Below, in pieces: positions 63,609-64,000 of a stretch of DNA of 64,000 bases (position 1 is its first letter; every line of letters starts with the position of its first letter). The notes beneath the pieces are model-generated. The model searched no databases. It saw nothing but the letters and a program-made list of their open reading frames with translations, and was not told the DNA's origin. Source of the stretch: Comamonas thiooxydans (GTDB lineage: Bacteria; Pseudomonadota; Gammaproteobacteria; Burkholderiales; Burkholderiaceae_C); assembly GCF_002157685.2 (NCBI RefSeq), contig NZ_AP026738.1, positions 3,968,001-4,032,000 on the forward strand. The letters run 5' to 3'. Made by a program: the position numbers and the translations under genes.

Positions 63609-63625
63609 GATCTTGAACTTTCGAA

Positions 63626-64000
63626 TTATTTCTGGCGGGTGATGAAACGCGCCAGGATATTCAGACCCAGCACAGCCACAGTGATGAGGAAGACACCGGC
63701 CCAGGCCAGTTGCTGCCAGTTCTCATACGGGCTCATGGCAAATTTGAAGATGGTGACCGGCAAGCTGGCCATGGGCTTGCTCATGTCCGCATTCCAGAAC
63801 TGGTTGTTCAGCGCCGTGAACAGCAGTGGAGCGGTCTCGCCAGCAATGCGGGCCACTGCCAGCAGCACGCCGGTGATCACGCCGGCGCGGGCTGCGCGCA
63901 AGGTCACCATGATGATGACCTTCCACTTGGGCGTACCCAGCGCATAAGCTGCTTCACGCAGGCTGGCCGGAACCAGCACCAGCATGTTTTCCGTGGTGCG
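63626..64000 (-). CDS. pstA: Phosphate ABC transporter permease PstA (partial)
   Basis: The C-terminal about 124 residues of the inner-membrane permease PstA; the start lies beyond the right window edge. The [23 protein letters not shown]-loop, which contacts the ATPase, and the last membrane helices ([19 protein letters not shown]) are seen. It belongs to the pst-pho run. Confidence 0.93.
   Translation of the reverse strand, partial: RTTENMLVLVPASLREAAYALGTPKWKVIIMVTLRAARAGVITGVLLAVARIAGETAPLLFTALNNQFWNADMSKPMASLPVTIFKFAMSPYENWQQLAWAGVFLITVAVLGLNILARFITRQK

Overview
The window looks like a chromosomal segment of a Comamonas-like betaproteobacterium (Comamonadaceae, close to C. testosteroni). 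The evidence is an aph-type phenol hydroxylase/meta-cleavage cluster, high-GC coding throughout, the Comamonadaceae sulfate-assimilation set, and a dispersed intergenic repeat. The assignment is inferred from gene content only; no database search was possible.

Layout. (1) 1-13.0 kb: phenol catabolism. A divergent sigma54 regulator (aphR) and a GntR repressor (aphS) face the multicomponent phenol hydroxylase aphKLMNOP, ferredoxin aphQ, catechol 2,3-dioxygenase aphB, a SphA-like outer-membrane protein and a GlcG/HbpS-like protein. A LysR gene and the divergent 2-hydroxymuconic semialdehyde dehydrogenase follow, and the meta-pathway probably continues off the left edge. (2) 13.2-15.6 kb: a small accessory cassette with a LysR regulator, a divergent SDR, a small membrane protein and a broken ltrA remnant. 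(3) 15.7-19.2 kb: AT-rich DNA with a REC-AraC response regulator and a 7TMR-DISM histidine kinase that overlap by 4 nt. (4) 19.2-22.3 kb: a membrane GGDEF protein, then gene-poor DNA with decayed genes, one holding an in-frame TGA. (5) 22.3-26.7 kb: a tandem glycine riboswitch ahead of a TRIC/UPF0126 channel gene, mnmC and a CNNM/CorC-type protein. (6) 27-33.9 kb: sulfate assimilation (cysI, DUF934, cysH, cysD, cysN), then fdxA and a ferredoxin-NADP reductase. (7) 34-41.6 kb: purine permease, peptide deformylase, five near-identical tRNA-Asn genes, a small coiled-coil protein, a BaiN-like flavoprotein, trxA and rho. (8) 41.8-48.8 kb: a NodT/HlyD/RbbA/YhhJ-type ABC export system and an HhH protein. 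(9) 48.9-56.1 kb: a minus-strand polyhydroxyalkanoate operon (phaC, phasin, DUF3141, phosphotransacetylase, ackA). (10) 56.4-64 kb: rpmE2, an ArnT-like glycosyltransferase with a MATE-type transporter, and the phosphate regulon phoR-phoB-phoU-pstB-pstA (pstA is cut by the window end).

How parts fit together. Phenol is hydroxylated to catechol (AphKLMNOP), cleaved (AphB, kept active by AphQ) and oxidised by AphC. AphR probably activates through a recognisable sigma54 promoter, and AphS is the likely repressor. The sulfur genes yield sulfide through a ferredoxin-type siroheme reductase, plausibly fed by the adjacent FdxA/FNR pair. The PHA operon couples polymer synthesis with acyl-phosphate metabolism.

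Most annotated genes are ordinary chromosomal functions. The regions that most deserve a second look are the phaC-DUF3141-pta-ackA operon, the CysH without the expected Fe-S cysteines and without cysC, the AT-rich two-component island, the decayed 20.9-21.7 kb locus, and the riboswitch-channel pair.
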